Below are positions 1-4,602 of a DNA stretch of 7,663 nt, piece after piece. The notes beneath the pieces are model-generated. The model did not search any database. It was not told the DNA's origin and saw only the letters and a list, made by a program, of their open reading frames with translations. The translations under genes and the position numbers were made by a program. The DNA comes from Thermoleophilia bacterium (lineage in GTDB: Bacteria; Actinomycetota; Thermoleophilia; Gaiellales; Gaiellaceae). The stretch covers positions 1-7,663 of the forward strand of contig JACVSB010000076.1 of the NCBI GenBank assembly GCA_014534155.1. The letters are read 5' to 3'. The number at the start of each line of letters is the position of its first letter. The stretch's first letter is position 1.

Positions 1-318
1 GCCAGGCGGATGGTCTTCGAGTTCGGAATGGGCGACGAGGTGGCGTCGCGAACCATGCGCGCCGACAACTACGCGCTCTCGGAGGCGACGAAGCAGGTGC
101 GCGACCAGGAGCAGGCGCGCCTCACCGACCACGCGTTCCGGGAGGCGCTCCGCCTGCTCAGCAAGCATCGCGCTTCGCTCGACGCGCTCGCGGGCTCCCT
201 GCTCGAGAAGGAGACGCTTGACCGCGCCGAGCTCGAGCGCCTCTTCGCGGGGATCCCGGCCGAGTCGAACGCGGCCGAGATCGTCGGTGCTCCGCGCGTC
301 GTCTCGCTGCCGGATTAG
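1..318 (+). CDS. ftsH: FtsH-type ATP-dependent zinc metalloprotease, C-terminal end (5' truncated)
   Basis: Only the last 105 codons are in the window; the frame is open to base 1 and ends at TAG 316-318. The visible part begins ARRMVFEFGMGDEVASR, which matches the FtsH peptidase (M41) segment where an R-x-MV-x-x-FGM motif follows the zinc-binding region. A helical tail follows, with the family pattern of a residue run like LLEKETLDRAELERLF that closes the M41 domain. FtsH is a membrane-anchored AAA+ protease that degrades misfolded and regulatory membrane proteins. The AAA domain, the HEXXH zinc site and the membrane helices would lie upstream and cannot be checked. The C-terminus after the M41 domain is short, about 25 residues. 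A soluble FtsH paralogue or a diverged M41 protein is possible. The family call is fairly safe; the exact orthologue is not. Confidence 0.82.
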   Translation, partial: ARRMVFEFGMGDEVASRTMRADNYALSEATKQVRDQEQARLTDHAFREALRLLSKHRASLDALAGSLLEKETLDRAELERLFAGIPAESNAAEIVGAPRVVSLPD

Positions 319-324
319 GCGGCT

Positions 325-338
325 CCGGAAGCTTCCGG
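325..338. repeat. 14-bp perfect palindrome between ftsH end and mce
   Basis: CCGGAAGCTTCCGG starts 7 nt after the ftsH stop and lies 22 nt before the mce start. As RNA it could fold into a short CCGGA/UCCGG stem with an AGCU loop. It lacks a U-tract, so it would be at best a weak terminator. It could also be a dimeric regulator site in the mce leader. The sequence does not decide between these. Confidence 0.4.
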
Positions 339-359
339 CCTCTCGCTAGGATCGCGCGC

Positions 360-767
360 GTGCGGAGCGGTGGCCTCCACCATGTCGCCATGGCGGTTTC
401 CGACCTCGAGCGCGCGGTGCACGACTACATCCGCCTCTTCGGGGCGGAGGTCGAGCTGCGCGGGCGGATCGAGGAGCAGGGCGTAGACGCGGTCTACCTG
501 CTCGTCGGGGAGGGACGCGTCGAGCTCGTTTCCCCGCTTGCGGCGGATACCGCCGTCGGTCGCTTCCTCGCCAAGCGGGGGCCGGGGATGCACCACATCG
601 CCTTCGAGGTCGAGGACCTCGCAGCGGCGATCGCCGAGCTCGAGCGTGAGGGCGCCGACGTCATCGACCGCGAGCCCCGGCCGGGGCTCGCCGGCCACGA
701 GGTGTCGTTCGTCCACCCTGACTCCGTCGAAGGCGTCCTGGTCGAGATGGTCGGATCTCGTGGCTAG
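360..767 (+). CDS. mce: Methylmalonyl-CoA epimerase (VOC fold)
   Basis: This 135-residue protein has the two-repeat vicinal-oxygen-chelate fold of methylmalonyl-CoA epimerase, which interconverts (2S)- and (2R)-methylmalonyl-CoA in the propionyl-CoA to succinyl-CoA route. The first repeat opens with LHHVAMAVSDLERAV (about residues 6-20) and the second with GPGMHHIAFEVEDL (74-87). Expected metal ligands are visible: His8, Glu55 in RVELVSPL, His79 (or its neighbour His78), and Glu129 in GVLVEMVG near the C-terminus. The length is typical of the family. The GTG start at 360 has AGGA at 348-351, eight bases upstream, and places the first beta strand at the N-terminus as expected. The cobalamin-dependent mutase it would serve is not in the window. 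Other VOC proteins share the fold, but the length and motif set favour the epimerase. Confidence 0.88.
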   Translation: MRSGGLHHVAMAVSDLERAVHDYIRLFGAEVELRGRIEEQGVDAVYLLVGEGRVELVSPLAADTAVGRFLAKRGPGMHHIAFEVEDLAAAIAELEREGADVIDREPRPGLAGHEVSFVHPDSVEGVLVEMVGSRG

Positions 768-993
768 CTCCGAGCACGTCCGCCTCGAGATTGCGTTCCA
801 GGGAGGTCACACGATCGGCCCTCTCGTCGCGCCCGCCGCGGCCGACGAGCTGGCGCGCGCCCTGGCCGGAGCCCCCGACGGCGCGTTCGAGCTCGAGGCG
901 GAGGACGGGAAGTACGTCATCCCGCTGCGGGGCGTCCTCTACCTCAAGCGCTTCTCTCGCGAGAGCCAGATCGGGTTCGGCCGCACGGGCTAG
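760..993 (+). CDS. Small conserved-looking protein coupled to mce (DUF3107-like?)
   Basis: A 77-residue ORF starts at a GTG inside the last codons of mce (the eight bases GTGGCTAG are shared) and ends at TAG 991-993. The overlap implies translational coupling. The protein has a strand-rich start (VRLEIAF), an alanine-rich helix (about residues 25-38), then a strand/loop pattern with KYVIPLRGVLYLKRF and an ending SQIGFGRTG. From memory this layout resembles the small actinobacterial family DUF3107: an N-terminal strand, a helix, a strand carrying a V-P or I-P pair, then a terminal glycine-phenylalanine-glycine. The resemblance is unaligned and tentative. No catalytic or metal-binding residues stand out and there are no cysteines or membrane segments. 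The frame is open upstream to 538, but that part is only the out-of-frame shadow of mce. Function is unknown. Confidence 0.62.
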   Translation: MASSEHVRLEIAFQGGHTIGPLVAPAAADELARALAGAPDGAFELEAEDGKYVIPLRGVLYLKRFSRESQIGFGRTG

Positions 994-1010
994 GCGCCTG
1001 CGGACGTCGC

Positions 1011-1038
1011 TTGTCTTTCGGTCGTTTTCTGCTTACGT
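1011..1038 (+). promoter_or_regulatory. Possible promoter for the sigma factor gene
   Basis: A T-rich patch stands out in the 88-nt gap before the sigma factor gene. TTGTCT (1011-1016) is followed after 16 nt by TTACGT (1033-1038), preceded by TGC, which would make an extended -10. The matches to consensus are partial, so this is a candidate only. If it is used, the transcript carries the GC hairpin at 1050-1068 in its leader. Confidence 0.3.
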
Positions 1039-1049
1039 GGGTGTGGAGG

Positions 1050-1068
1050 GCGCCGCCTGTGGCGGCGC
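1050..1068 (+). other. Perfect GC stem-loop in the leader of the sigma factor gene
   Basis: GCGCCGCC (1050-1057), loop TGT, GGCGGCGC (1061-1068): eight G-C or C-G pairs with no mismatch. It ends only 3 nt before the AGGA ribosome-binding site at 1072-1075, so a folded leader would sit against the initiation region of the sigma factor mRNA. No T-tract follows, so it is not a standard intrinsic terminator. It could modulate translation, or it could terminate read-through from the mce operon with help from other factors. Confidence 0.45.
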
Positions 1069-1081
1069 GCGAGGAAGAGGC

Positions 1082-1687
1082 GTGGTAACGAGAGAAGCGG
1101 CGGTCACGACGCAGAGAACCGACCCGGGCGAGGGCACCGCGGCGCACGCGTCGTCCCTGCGCGTGCGCGCGCTCGTCGAGCGGGCGCAGACGGGCGATCG
1201 AAGCGCTTTCGAGGATCTCTACCTCCTGCACTTCGACAAGATCTACGGGTACCTCCAGCTCTCCGTCGGGAACCGCCACGACGCGGAGGATCTGACCAAC
1301 CAGACCTTCACCCGGATGCTCGAGTCGATCGACCGCTTCGCCTGGCGCTCCGTGCCCTTCTCGGCCTGGCTGTTTCGGATCGCGCACAACCTCGCGATGG
1401 ATCACTTCCGGGCAGGGCGCCGCTGGCAGCCCGAAGAGAACGTGCCTGAAGCAGACGACGCGCTCGAGCGCTCGGCCGAGGAAGCGGCGATGGACACGAT
1501 CGGGCGCGAGGCGATGCTCGGGATGATCGATCGCCTCTCCTCCGACCAGCAGCAGGTCCTCACGCTCAAGCTGCTCTTCGGCTTCTCGAACGGCGAGGTC
1601 GCGGCCATCCTGGGAAAGAGCGAAGGAGCGATCAAGTCGCTCCAGCACCGGGCGCTCGCCTCGCTCGAGCGCCAGCTCGCGCGCTAG
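1082..1687 (+). CDS. ECF-type (sigma-70 family) RNA polymerase sigma factor
   Basis: This 201-residue protein has the two-domain layout of group 4 sigma factors. Region 2 spans about residues 31-113, with the DAEDLTNQTF segment (67-76) and the -10 recognition helix AWLFRIAHNLAMDHFR (95-110). A charged linker (115-140) follows. Region 4 (about 143-199) carries the helix-turn-helix FSNGEVAAILGKSEGAIKSLQHRAL that reads the -35 element. The GTG start at 1082 is chosen because AGGA at 1072-1075 lies six bases upstream and little of region 2 would be lost or added. The frame is open back to 791, but that part is arginine/serine-rich shadow of the small upstream gene. No anti-sigma factor gene is adjacent; the next gene, 28 nt downstream, is YchF-like. 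How activity is controlled is therefore not visible apart from the leader hairpin. The family is clear; the subgroup and regulon are not. Confidence 0.9.
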   Translation: MVTREAAVTTQRTDPGEGTAAHASSLRVRALVERAQTGDRSAFEDLYLLHFDKIYGYLQLSVGNRHDAEDLTNQTFTRMLESIDRFAWRSVPFSAWLFRIAHNLAMDHFRAGRRWQPEENVPEADDALERSAEEAAMDTIGREAMLGMIDRLSSDQQQVLTLKLLFGFSNGEVAAILGKSEGAIKSLQHRALASLERQLAR

Positions 1688-1715
1688 CCCGGGCGCTCGC
1701 CTAGCCTGCGCCGAG

Positions 1716-2660
1716 GTGGCGCTCCAGGCCGGCATCGTCGGGCTACCGAACGCGGGCAAGACGACGCTCTTCAACGTCCTCACGAACGCGGGCGCGCACG
1801 TGACCGCGTACGCGACGGTGGCGGAGAAGGAGAACGTGGGCATGGCCCCGATCGTCGACGAGCGCCTGGAGCGGGTCGCGGGGCTCGTGGGCGCGCGCAA
1901 GGTCACGCCGGCGGCCGTGCGCGTCGTCGACGTGCCGGGGAGCGGCCGTCGCCTCCTCGGTGCCCTGCGCGAGGTGGACGCCCTCGTCGCCGTCCTCGAC
2001 GGGTGGTCGGCGGAGGCGCAGCCGGAGCGGGACCTCGAGACGCTCGAGCTCGAGCTCCTGGTCGCGGACCGAGAGCACGTCGAGCGGCGTCTCGAGCGCG
2101 TCCAGAAGCGTGCGAAGTCGGGTGACGCGGCGCTCCGGAAGGAGGCCGAGGAGCTCGCGGCGCTCCTCGCGCACCTCGACGAAGGACGAACGCTCCGCGA
2201 CTACGGAGCGCCGCTGCCCGGGGCGCTCGAGCCGCTGACGACGAAGCCGGTCGTCCCGCTCGTGAACGGGCCTGCCGGGATCGACCTGAAGCTCGAGGCG
2301 GAGCTGGCCGAGCTCTCCGACGTGGAGGCGTCGGCCTTCCGGAACGGGCCGCCGGCGGCTCAGGCCGTCGTCTCGCGGCTCTTCGAGGCGCTCAACCTCC
2401 TCACCTTCTTCACCGCGGGCGAGAACGAGACGCGGGCCTGGACGCTCCGGCGCGGGCAGACGGCCCTCGACGCCGCGGCGGAGATCCACACGGACATCGC
2501 GCGCGGCTTCATCCGCTGCGAGGTCGTCAGCTGGGACGTCCTCGTGGCGTCGGGATCGCACGCGGAAGCGAAGCGCCGGGGTCTCGTGCGCCTCGAGGCC
2601 AGGAACTACCCCGTGGAGGACGGGGACGTCCTGAACGTCCGCTTCAGCCCGCCCCGCTGA
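1716..2660 (+). CDS. Shortened YchF-like P-loop protein (DUF933/TGS C-terminus)
   Basis: The order of domains is that of YchF, the Obg-related nucleotide hydrolase that binds ribosomes. There is a P-loop GLPNAGKT (residues 9-16), a G-domain remnant, a helical coiled-coil insertion (about 105-160), and a C-terminal TGS/DUF933 domain (about 228-312) with the recognisable FFTAGENETRAWTLRRG and IHTDIARGFIRCEVV. At 314 residues it is roughly 45-50 shorter than ordinary YchF. The losses fall in functional places. After DVPG (72-75) the usual glycine-rich switch II loop is about ten residues shorter. The NxxE base-recognition motif is reduced to VNGP (183-186). The strand-helix that normally follows is missing. 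It may therefore bind nucleotide with altered specificity, or hydrolyse poorly. The GTG at 1716 gives a correct N-terminus, but no well-spaced ribosome-binding site is visible. The close spacing suggests co-transcription with the sigma factor gene. It is more likely a YchF paralogue than the housekeeping YchF. Confidence 0.82.
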   Translation: MALQAGIVGLPNAGKTTLFNVLTNAGAHVTAYATVAEKENVGMAPIVDERLERVAGLVGARKVTPAAVRVVDVPGSGRRLLGALREVDALVAVLDGWSAEAQPERDLETLELELLVADREHVERRLERVQKRAKSGDAALRKEAEELAALLAHLDEGRTLRDYGAPLPGALEPLTTKPVVPLVNGPAGIDLKLEAELAELSDVEASAFRNGPPAAQAVVSRLFEALNLLTFFTAGENETRAWTLRRGQTALDAAAEIHTDIARGFIRCEVVSWDVLVASGSHAEAKRRGLVRLEARNYPVEDGDVLNVRFSPPR

Positions 2661-2668
2661 CCGTCGGG

Positions 2669-2702
2669 GGCGGGCCGGCCGCGATCTCGCCGCCGGCCCG
2701 CC
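2669..2702. terminator. Strong hairpin between the ychF-like gene and the Cys-rich ORF
   Basis: GGCGGGCCGGC (2669-2679) pairs perfectly with GCCGGCCCGCC (2692-2702) around a 12-nt loop; inside it GCG/CGC can add three more pairs. The hairpin starts nine bases after the ychF-like stop. It also lies downstream of the minus-strand Cys-rich ORF, so it could end transcription from both sides. No T-tract follows on either strand, as is common for GC-rich actinobacterial hairpins. Termination is inferred from position and stem strength. Confidence 0.55.
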
Positions 2703-2713
2703 GGCGTCATCGC

Positions 2714-2730
2714 CTCCCCGAAGCGGGGAG
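2714..2730. terminator. Second short hairpin, next to the Cys-rich ORF stop
   Basis: CTCCCCG (2714-2720), loop AAG, CGGGGAG (2724-2730): seven perfect pairs. On the minus strand it begins 11 bases after the TGA of the Cys-rich ORF, a usual distance for a 3' transcript end. Together with the hairpin at 2669-2702 it forms a double stem between two converging transcripts. No T-tract is present, so the terminator role is inferred. Confidence 0.45.
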
Positions 2731-2741
2731 AGCGTGCACGG

Positions 2742-2795
2742 TCAGCAGCAGCAGCAGCCGCTCCCGCACTCGCAACCGTCGCAGCACGAGGGCAT
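2742..2795 (-). CDS. 17-residue cysteine-rich peptide, candidate mini-metallothionein / arsenite-binding peptide
   Basis: Reading the minus strand from ATG (2795-2793) to TGA (2744-2742) gives MPSCCDGCECGSGCCCC. Eight of seventeen residues are cysteine, all encoded by TGC, arranged CC-x2-C-x-C-x3-CCCC. A strong Shine-Dalgarno, AAAGGAGG (2808-2801), ends 5 nt before the ATG; it is the best ribosome-binding site I see in the window. Upstream on the same strand is a TATAGT -10-like box (2828-2823) abutting the ArsR-type palindrome, so expression should respond to the divergent ArsR. Two hairpins follow the stop. No signal peptide is present, so a cytosolic location is expected. Cysteine clusters of this kind bind soft metals or arsenite in known metallothioneins; that this peptide does so is inference. 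I do not recognise a named family. The run of TGC codons is also a CAG trinucleotide repeat on the other strand, so low-complexity chance must be considered. The ribosome-binding site and position argue for a real gene. Confidence 0.66.
   Translation of the reverse strand: MPSCCDGCECGSGCCCC
2743..2757. repeat. (CAG)5 trinucleotide repeat coding the C-terminal Cys run
   Basis: Five CAG units lie on the plus strand. On the minus strand they read as the TGC codons of the terminal CCCC of the small peptide and the first base pairs of the preceding and following codons. Slippage of whole units would change the number of cysteines without shifting the frame. Confidence 0.7.
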
Positions 2796-2800
2796 AGGCG

Positions 2801-2808
2801 CCTCCTTT
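2801..2808 (-). promoter_or_regulatory. Consensus ribosome-binding site of the Cys-rich ORF
   Basis: Minus-strand AAAGGAGG contains the AGGAGG anti-16S complement and is followed by CGCCT and then ATG. Neighbouring genes have only partial sites or none, so a full consensus site here is unlikely to be accidental, and it decides the start of the small ORF. Confidence 0.7.
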
Positions 2809-2821
2809 CGCTCGACGCCGC

Positions 2822-2843
2822 TACTATATCGATCTTGATCGAT
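2822..2843. promoter_or_regulatory. Divergent promoter with ArsR-type operator palindrome
   Basis: ATCGATC (2828-2834), TT, GATCGAT (2837-2843) is a perfect 16-bp inverted repeat, AT-rich against a GC-rich background and of the size and type bound by dimeric ArsR repressors. Its right edge covers the first two bases of the arsR ATG. Its left edge shares one base with a -10-like box that reads TACTAT on the plus strand (2822-2827) and TATAGT on the minus strand (2828-2823). A bound dimer would block both the arsR transcript and the Cys-rich ORF transcript. No convincing -35 hexamer is visible on either side, so the exact start points are uncertain. The operator call rests on symmetry and location. 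Confidence 0.68.
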
Positions 2844-3174
2844 GAATAAGTCCTTCCTCTCGACGACTCTCTGCTGTGCGCCCGGTGCGCCGCTCCTCTC
2901 CGCGCACGAGCGGGATGCGCTTGCGGGCCGATTCCGCGCGCTCGCGGATCCGGCTCGCGTGGCGATCGTGAACCGCCTTGCACGGGCCGGCGAGGTCTGC
3001 GTCTGCGCGCTCGTCCCCGAGCTCGGCCTCGCCCAGCCGACCGTCTCGCACCACCTCCGCGTGCTGCGGGAGGCCGGCCTCGTCGAGGCGCGCCGCCAGG
3101 GAACGTGGTCGTACTACCGGCTCGTGCCCGACGCGGTCGAGGGGCTCGGGCGCGCGCTTGCCGGCCGCCTCTAG
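2842..3174 (+). CDS. arsR: ArsR/SmtB-family metal(loid)-responsive repressor
   Basis: This 110-residue winged-helix repressor has the actinobacterial arsenite-sensor layout. A short N-terminal arm carries Cys11-Cys12. Helix FRALADPARVAIVNRLA (31-47) follows, then EVCVCALVPELGLAQPTVSHHLRVLREAGLV, with Cys53 and Cys55 at the start of the recognition region and the helix-turn-helix around 61-77. The wing segment is RRQGTWSYYRLVP. In Corynebacterium ArsR a Cys-Cys pair plus one later Cys forms the As(III) site; the Cys11/12 and Cys53/55 positions fit this, though antimonite or another soft metal cannot be excluded. The ATG at 2842 lies on the operator palindrome and lacks a Shine-Dalgarno, so the mRNA probably has a very short leader. 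The protein should repress itself and the divergent Cys-rich ORF. No arsenite pump, arsenate reductase or methyltransferase gene is in the window. The stop codon shares CTAG with the convergent gene. Confidence 0.92.
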   Translation: MNKSFLSTTLCCAPGAPLLSAHERDALAGRFRALADPARVAIVNRLARAGEVCVCALVPELGLAQPTVSHHLRVLREAGLVEARRQGTWSYYRLVPDAVEGLGRALAGRL

Positions 3175-3662
3175 CCGTCGCGGCCCTCGCCGGTGAACGC
3201 GTGCCGGGCCGCCGCGAGCTTGAACTCGGTCAGCGTCCTCTGCTGGCGCTGCGCCCGCTCCGCCAGCGCGTCGAAGTCGACGTCCGTGCCCGCGGGGACG
3301 ACCTCGCGCAGGTGCTCCCAGAGGCTGAGCTTGCCCTCGACCGCCATGACGAGGCCCTCGAGCTCGAGCACGCGCGAGAGCGGCGAGTAGCCCGCGACCC
3401 GCCCGTTCAGCTTCAGCCTCCCCACGCGTTCGGCGACGACGCCGGCCGCCTGCTTGAGGGCACTCGGGCGCACTCCGAGCGCCGCCATCACGCGGCGCAA
3501 CGCCTGCCGGTCCTCCTCGAGCTCGCCGACGAGCCCTGCGAGGAACCGACCCAGCTCACTCCCCCGGTTGGAGCGAAGCGAGCGCTTCGTCAGCTCGATT
3601 CCCGCCGTCGCCCCCCCGAGGTGGTCGTTGAGGTAGATCGCCAGCAGCCTACGCCCGTCCAC
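3171..3662 (-). CDS. All-helical conserved-looking protein of unknown function
   Basis: A 163-residue soluble protein starts at GTG 3662-3660, 10 nt after the stop of the YhaM-like gene, so the two are probably one transcript. It is predicted by eye to be almost entirely helical. The helices are LLAIYLNDHLGGATAGIEL (5-23), a charged one around 34-62 (GELEEDRQALRRVMAALG), a segment KLNGRVAGYSPLSRVLELEGLVMAVEGKLSLWEHL (about 83-117), and a final helix near the C-terminus. Acidic and histidine residues recur at helix spacing (Asn12, Asp13, His14, Glu48, Glu49, Asp50, Glu100). This recalls four-helix-bundle ferritin-like proteins, but no clean di-iron ExxH pairs are seen, so that is only a structural guess. 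There is no signal peptide and no membrane helix. I do not recognise a named family. Gene reality is supported by coherent composition and operon spacing. Confidence 0.78.
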   Translation of the reverse strand: MDGRRLLAIYLNDHLGGATAGIELTKRSLRSNRGSELGRFLAGLVGELEEDRQALRRVMAALGVRPSALKQAAGVVAERVGRLKLNGRVAGYSPLSRVLELEGLVMAVEGKLSLWEHLREVVPAGTDVDFDALAERAQRQQRTLTEFKLAAARHAFTGEGRDG

Positions 3663-3672
3663 GGCGAGGACG

Positions 3673-4557
3673 TTAGCGCTCGGGGGTCTCGACCCGTCGC
3701 GTCGCGGCGGCCGCGTCGAGCGCGTTCGCGTGGACGACGACGAGCGCCTCCGCCGTCTGCGCAGCGCGCGCGTCGTGGTGCGAGGCGACCGCGTGCAGGA
3801 GCTCGGCGCGGATCTCGACCGGGAGCGTTCCCGCCCGCTGCTCCACGATCCGGACCCCGAGGTGCACGTGGCCGAGAAGCGCGCCCTCCGTCGTAGCGCG
3901 AAAGATGGGCCCAGGCCCGAGCTCGCGCGTCCGCCCGACGTCGTGGAGCAGCGCGGCCGTCACGAGGAGGTCTCGGCGCAAGCGGCGGTGGAGCTCGGCC
4001 GCCTCGCGGCACAGCGTCGCGACTGCGACCGTGTGCTCAAGGAGGCCGCCCGCGTACGAGTGGTGCCCCGTGGGCGTGGCGGGCAGCGAGCGCAGGCGCG
4101 CGCGCAGCTCGCCGTCGGCAACGAAGTTCGCCACGACCTCCGCCAGCCCGGGGTGCGAAACCTCGGCCGCGAGGAACTCGAAGTAGCCGTCGAGCTCATC
4201 GAGATCGCGGTGGCTCTCGGGGACGAGCGACGACGCGTCCGTGTCCGCGGGCTCGACCGAGCGTACGTCGAGCTGGAGACGGTCCCGGAACCGTTCGACC
4301 CGCGCGAGGACGCGGACCGCGTCGCCTTCGCGGAAGCGGGCGTCGAGGAGCTCGACGTCGCTCCACACCCGGCCCTCGACGTGGCCCGTCCGGTCGACGA
4401 GCTCGAGCGCGAGGTACGGCCGCCCGGCCCTCGTCGTCAGGCGCCGCTTGCGCGCCACTGCGAATACGCCCTCGACGATCCGGTCCTCGACGAGGCTCGC
4501 GACCGTGGTGCGCTCCCCGCTTCGCCCGGCGACGCGCTCAGGGACCGCGACGCTCAC
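3673..4557 (-). CDS. yhaM: OB-fold plus HD-domain 3'-5' exoribonuclease, YhaM-like
   Basis: This 294-residue protein has an N-terminal OB fold (about 19-101, with IVEGVFAVARKR and GRPYLALELVDRTGHVEGRVW) followed by an HD phosphohydrolase domain. HD metal-binding positions are visible: HHSYAGGLLEHT (165-176) gives His175, LLHDVG (203-208) gives the His205-Asp206 doublet, and further histidines occur in LLGHVHLG and VASHHD downstream. This order and spacing match YhaM, a manganese-dependent 3'-5' exoribonuclease of Gram-positive bacteria that trims RNA and possibly DNA ends. The length is close to that of the family. GTG 4557-4555 is chosen as the start because sequence upstream, although open to 5313, is the antisense shadow of the DUF1015 gene. 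GGGA just upstream may serve as ribosome-binding site. The divergent DUF1015 gene starts 28-46 bp away, so both promoters must lie in or overlap that short gap. Confidence 0.86.
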   Translation of the reverse strand: MSVAVPERVAGRSGERTTVASLVEDRIVEGVFAVARKRRLTTRAGRPYLALELVDRTGHVEGRVWSDVELLDARFREGDAVRVLARVERFRDRLQLDVRSVEPADTDASSLVPESHRDLDELDGYFEFLAAEVSHPGLAEVVANFVADGELRARLRSLPATPTGHHSYAGGLLEHTVAVATLCREAAELHRRLRRDLLVTAALLHDVGRTRELGPGPIFRATTEGALLGHVHLGVRIVEQRAGTLPVEIRAELLHAVASHHDARAAQTAEALVVVHANALDAAAATRRVETPER

Positions 4558-4602
4558 GTGTCCCGAGTCTAGGCGCGGCGACGGATGGTACGTTGCCGCT
4601 GG

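Noticed and set aside
791..1081. Upstream extension of the sigma factor
   Set aside because: Overlaps the small gene at 760-993 in another frame and is serine/arginine-rich; GTG 1082 has a well-placed ribosome-binding site.
944..1906. Long minus-strand ORF opposite the sigma factor
   Set aside because: Typical GC-rich antisense shadow: no family motif, while the plus strand encodes clear sigma regions 2 and 4.
2040..2060. Repeated CTCGAG units resembling a tandem repeat
   Set aside because: These are Leu-Glu codon pairs in a helical coding region, a common pattern in GC-rich genes and seen throughout the window.
1743..2561. 272-residue minus-strand ORF opposite the YchF-like gene
   Set aside because: Arginine/glutamate/leucine-rich antisense shadow with no recognisable domain.
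2706..2744. TGA of the Cys-rich ORF read as selenocysteine, with the hairpin at 2714-2730 as a SECIS element
   Set aside because: Read-through would give Pro-Cys-Thr then a low-complexity tail with no conserved redox motif. The hairpin is a plain GC stem without recognisable SECIS features, and no Sec machinery is in view.
2669..2795. Cys-rich ORF as a polycysteine leader peptide with an attenuator, as reported for cysteine-responsive leaders in mycobacteria
   Set aside because: The run of Cys codons followed by hairpins fits the form, but no minus-strand gene lies downstream to be attenuated; the next gene is ychF-like on the opposite strand. A stand-alone peptide under ArsR control explains the context better, though the idea is not excluded.
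2606..2983. 125-residue minus-strand ORF covering the arsR-ychF gap
   Set aside because: It is antisense to arsR and the ychF-like gene, arginine/alanine-rich and low complexity, without a ribosome-binding site, and in a different frame from the Cys-rich ORF.
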